Source: Clitopilus passeckerianus
Taxonomy: Eukaryota; Basidiomycota; Agaricomycetes; Agaricales; Entolomataceae
DNA length: 64,000 nt
NCBI GenBank assembly: GCA_944990035.1
Contig: CALYLX010000091.1
Span: 1 to 64,000 of the forward strand
Direction: 5' to 3'
Positions within the stretch are counted from its first letter, which is position 1. The number at the start of each line of letters is the position of its first letter. A model generated the notes under the pieces. That model saw only the letters and a list, made by a program, of their open reading frames with translations, did no database searches and was not told the origin of the DNA. A program made the position numbers and the translations under genes. Below, in pieces: positions 61,166 through 64,000 of this stretch.

Positions 61166-64000
61166 ATGCCGAACCCCTTTCGCCGTCTCTTCAAACGCAA
61201 GCGGAAGGATGTCTCAAGCAGTGGGATCTCCGTATCAGGGCCCAGTACACCGCTCTCGAGTATGCGACACTCTCCAGCCTCATCTTCCTTACCATCGTTG
61301 CCTCTCGCCACTCCGAGCCATGATGCTGTTCAGCTCAAGACTTCAACAAATGGCTCTCCCAAGTCCCTCGAAACGACGACTCTTCCGCCCTCGGATATCC
61401 AACGCACAGATGCGCTAGCGCCACGATCAGTCATTGAATCCGACCTGATATCCCAGCAGCCCTCCCATGATAACTATGCACGAGCGAGTAGTGAATACTC
61501 AGAAGCTCGGACTACGAATAATCCCTATGAAGACAAAGACCGAGCTGAGCCAAGGGACCCCGAGAATGAAGAAATCGGGAGGCATTGCCGCAGCCCAGCC
61601 AATGACCCTGTGCAACACAAGGCGGCAGAGTTCGTTCCCCCCGAGAACCTCGAGACGAAACCTCTCCAGTCACCTAATATCCAACTCGCAGATACCCGTC
61701 CACTTACCGAAGCCACCTCGTCTGAATCCATGCCACAGCAGACTCTCGATAAGCACCCACCTGCATCAGAAGCAAATAGTCCGTCCCCTGACGCCCATGC
61801 AACCGTGACGTCCGACGAAATAGCCCGTCAAGCCGTGCCCGTGATCTCTGAGCGAGAGGAACCTAGCTCTACATTCGAAGGTTGGAACACTGGACCCTTA
61901 CACTCTCCAGGTTCATCCGCAAACAAGCTAGCCTCGCATCTGACATCTGCCGCTCCAGCAAACGTAATTATCGCGAATAGCCAGCTGCATGCCGGGAGAG
62001 ATCAAATTATCACCATCAATAACTTGAAGGACACACCCATATTGGTGAGCATTCACGCTCACTTCCTACAACTATTCAACTCACTAATAAGGAACAGCGT
62101 CAATTACGAACGGATCTCAACCCAATTCTGGGGGCAGCCCACGATTCTTGGGAAGCTGACCAGCGTTCCAAGTGCTTCGAGAACACCCGCGTACAGGTGT
62201 TGAATGACATCGACAAGTGGATCAGCGGTGATGGTAATCAGGCGCCAATATACGTGCTAGATGGCATAGCCGGCATAGGAAAATCGACGATCGCACAAAC
62301 CGTGGCCGAACGAGCTGCCAAGGCTGGGATTCTCGGAGCAACATTCTTCTACACGAGGAATGAAGAACAAAGAATGACGGCGAAATATTTCTTTCCCACT
62401 ATTGCATTTCAGCTTGCACGTCACAAGGAAGCTTTCTCTCTCCAAGTTTCCAAGGCCCTTGAACAGCACCCAGATGCAGCGCAGAAGACTATCAACCAGC
62501 AACTGTCCCTTCTTATCCTCGAACCCCTCCAGCACTCGTCGATTCCCACTGAACCATCTATCCTAGTTGTCATTGATGCACTAGACGAATGCAAACCAGA
62601 CGAAGCGGAAACCCTCTTGACCCTTCTCGCCCAGAACATTCGTCACATGCCCCAACTCAAGATCTTTATTACTACTCGTCCCGAGTGGCATCTTCGAAGT
62701 GTTCTGGACAGGGATGCCACCAATCACGAGCTATTCCGGCTACACGCGATCGAGGAAACAATCGTTCAATCTGACATTCGGCTGTACCTCAACCACTTTC
62801 TATCTATTGAACGCGTTAAGACGCTGTTCCCGCATCGTCGACCGCCATGGCAGCCTACTGCAAAGGAAATGGAAATGTTATGTGGTGTTTGTGGAACACT
62901 CTTCATCATTGCATCCACAGCTGAAAAGTTCATTTTCGATACTAAACGCATGAACCCCGGAAAGCAACTCGCACGCCTCCTTGAGGGTGTTTCATCCACC
63001 GACTTCTCTGGATCGAAACACACAAATGCAATGGATAGGTTCTACATTCAGATCATCCGTTCCGCCGCTCCGGATGATCTTGACGAAGGTGATGATTGGA
63101 CAAATCGTTATCAGGCTGTGGTTGGAGCAATCATCGTTCTTCAAACACCTCTTCCATGCTCAGCGCTCGTAGCACTCCTTGACATACCAGTGGATAGCGC
63201 CGACATCGAGGAAACCCTCCTCCACCTCCATTCTCTTGTCGCACCAACCGGCACCGATTTGGTTTTTCGGGTGCATCACAAATCATTCCCCGACTTCATC
63301 ACAAACAAGGATCGAATCCAGCGCGCTTTGGGAGCGGACGCCGTGGGTCTAACTTCAAAGTTCTTGATTAATACGAAAGCACAACATCGGCAGATTGCCA
63401 CTGCTTGCCTGCGCATCATGAACAAGCAACTGAAAGAAAATGTAGCGGACCTGACTTGTCAGGACTGGTACAAGGATAAAAGCGAGATCCAGAAGCTCAA
63501 GGATTGGCGGGTTTCGGAGGAACTCGCTTACGCCGTTAGATATTGGGCCTCACACCTGCACGCGGCAGAGGAACTGGACAATAAGCTCAAGCAAGAGCTC
63601 AGCCTGTGGACGTCGAAATACATCGTGGCATGGCTGGAAGTGATGTGCATACTAGACCTAATCAGTCATGCACATGGAATATTAGAGAAGGCGCTAAACA
63701 CTTTAGTGAGTGTCTCTGTACGGGAGCATAGATAACATATTTAGGGTTTTATTGATAAATGTATTCCAGGAGGGACACAAGGGAGATTGGACCGACCGAG
63801 CAGCAATCAATGTGTTAGTCTATGATGCAATGCGACTTGTGTTACAGAGTGGCGAGGTCTTGAAGCTGTCACCAATGCATGTTTATTGGTCAGCCATGCC
63901 GTTTTCTCCCAAGAAAACGGCCATGTCCAGCATTTACACAATGACGAGAAGTTTAAAGGCTCTATCCGGGGTAGAAGAGAAGTGGAACCCCATGCTTGCC
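61166..64000 (+). CDS. NACHT-type STAND NTPase (NLR-like), 3'-partial
   Basis: This is a signal-transduction NTPase of the type used in fungal non-self recognition and heterokaryon incompatibility. The ATG at 61166 begins MPNPFRRLFKRKRKDVSSS. About 285 hydrophilic Ser/Pro/Glu-rich residues follow, ending in a short motif NVIIANSQLHAGRDQIITIN. After an intron (I-L|R-QLRTDLNPIL) comes the linker CFENTRVQVLNDIDKWI. The NACHT core has Walker A GIAGIGKST, Walker B ILVVIDALDEC, the sensor FITTRPEW and the winged-helix-like VFRVHHKSFPDFI. A second intron (TL|EGHKGDW) leads to SPMHVYWSAMPFSPKKTA, the segment that usually precedes WD40 or TPR repeats. The gene runs past 64000, so the sensor domain is not visible. 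Confidence 0.88.

Overview
This is nuclear DNA from a filamentous basidiomycete, most likely a mushroom-forming Agaricomycete. Genes lie on both strands at about one per 2 kb. Almost all are cut by 45-65 bp introns with GTRNGT donors and YAG acceptors. Several families are typical of Agaricomycetes: DUF6533 membrane proteins, a CBM19-like Ser/Thr-rich secreted protein, an SRPK-type kinase, DUF4336 and a NACHT-type NTPase. There are no bacterial-type operons and no CRISPR. All exon structures were deduced by eye from frame, splice signals and remembered family motifs.

Layout. 1-8.1 kb: 3' part of the 2-oxoglutarate dehydrogenase E1 gene, an S1/P1 nuclease, an intron-containing but odd tRNA-Pro, an aldehyde dehydrogenase and a phosphoglycerate-mutase-like phosphatase. 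8.1-14.5 kb: the SIN3 corepressor followed upstream by two small genes that each encode one lone PAH domain. 14.5-20.6 kb: a gene-poor stretch, then two tandem DUF6533 paralogues. 21-28.9 kb: a coiled-coil protein, a 3-beta-HSD-like enzyme, a Gly/Tyr/His-rich secreted protein, a CBM19-like secreted protein and an ASCH-like protein. 28.9-32.1 kb: an intronless 1,078-codon gene made of two copies of a class I aminoacyl-tRNA-synthetase-like module; this is the strongest candidate for something undescribed. 32.8-37.1 kb: a divergent FET3-FTR1 iron-uptake pair whose 311 bp shared promoter holds three exact ATCWGATAA GATA-factor sites. 37.8-47.1 kb: a C2H2+RING protein, DUF4336 and the histone chaperone HIRA. 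48-58.3 kb: a DAL5-family transporter, D-amino-acid oxidase, a kinase with an in-frame stop, a PARP-zinc-finger protein and class II lysyl-tRNA synthetase with a built-in mitochondrial leader. 58.3-64 kb: a non-coding element with 165 bp inverted arms just upstream of a NACHT NTPase gene that runs off the window.

Functional themes are high-affinity iron uptake (FET3 oxidises Fe(II), FTR1 imports Fe(III)), chromatin (SIN3, PAH-only proteins, HIRA), central and amino-acid metabolism (KGD1, DAO, LysRS) and secreted or surface proteins. A data-quality theme cuts across these. Genes in the first 11 kb need several one-base insertions, nearly all in short homopolymers, to restore conserved frames. 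Genes at 28-58 kb almost never do, so the early frameshifts look more like assembly errors than gene decay.
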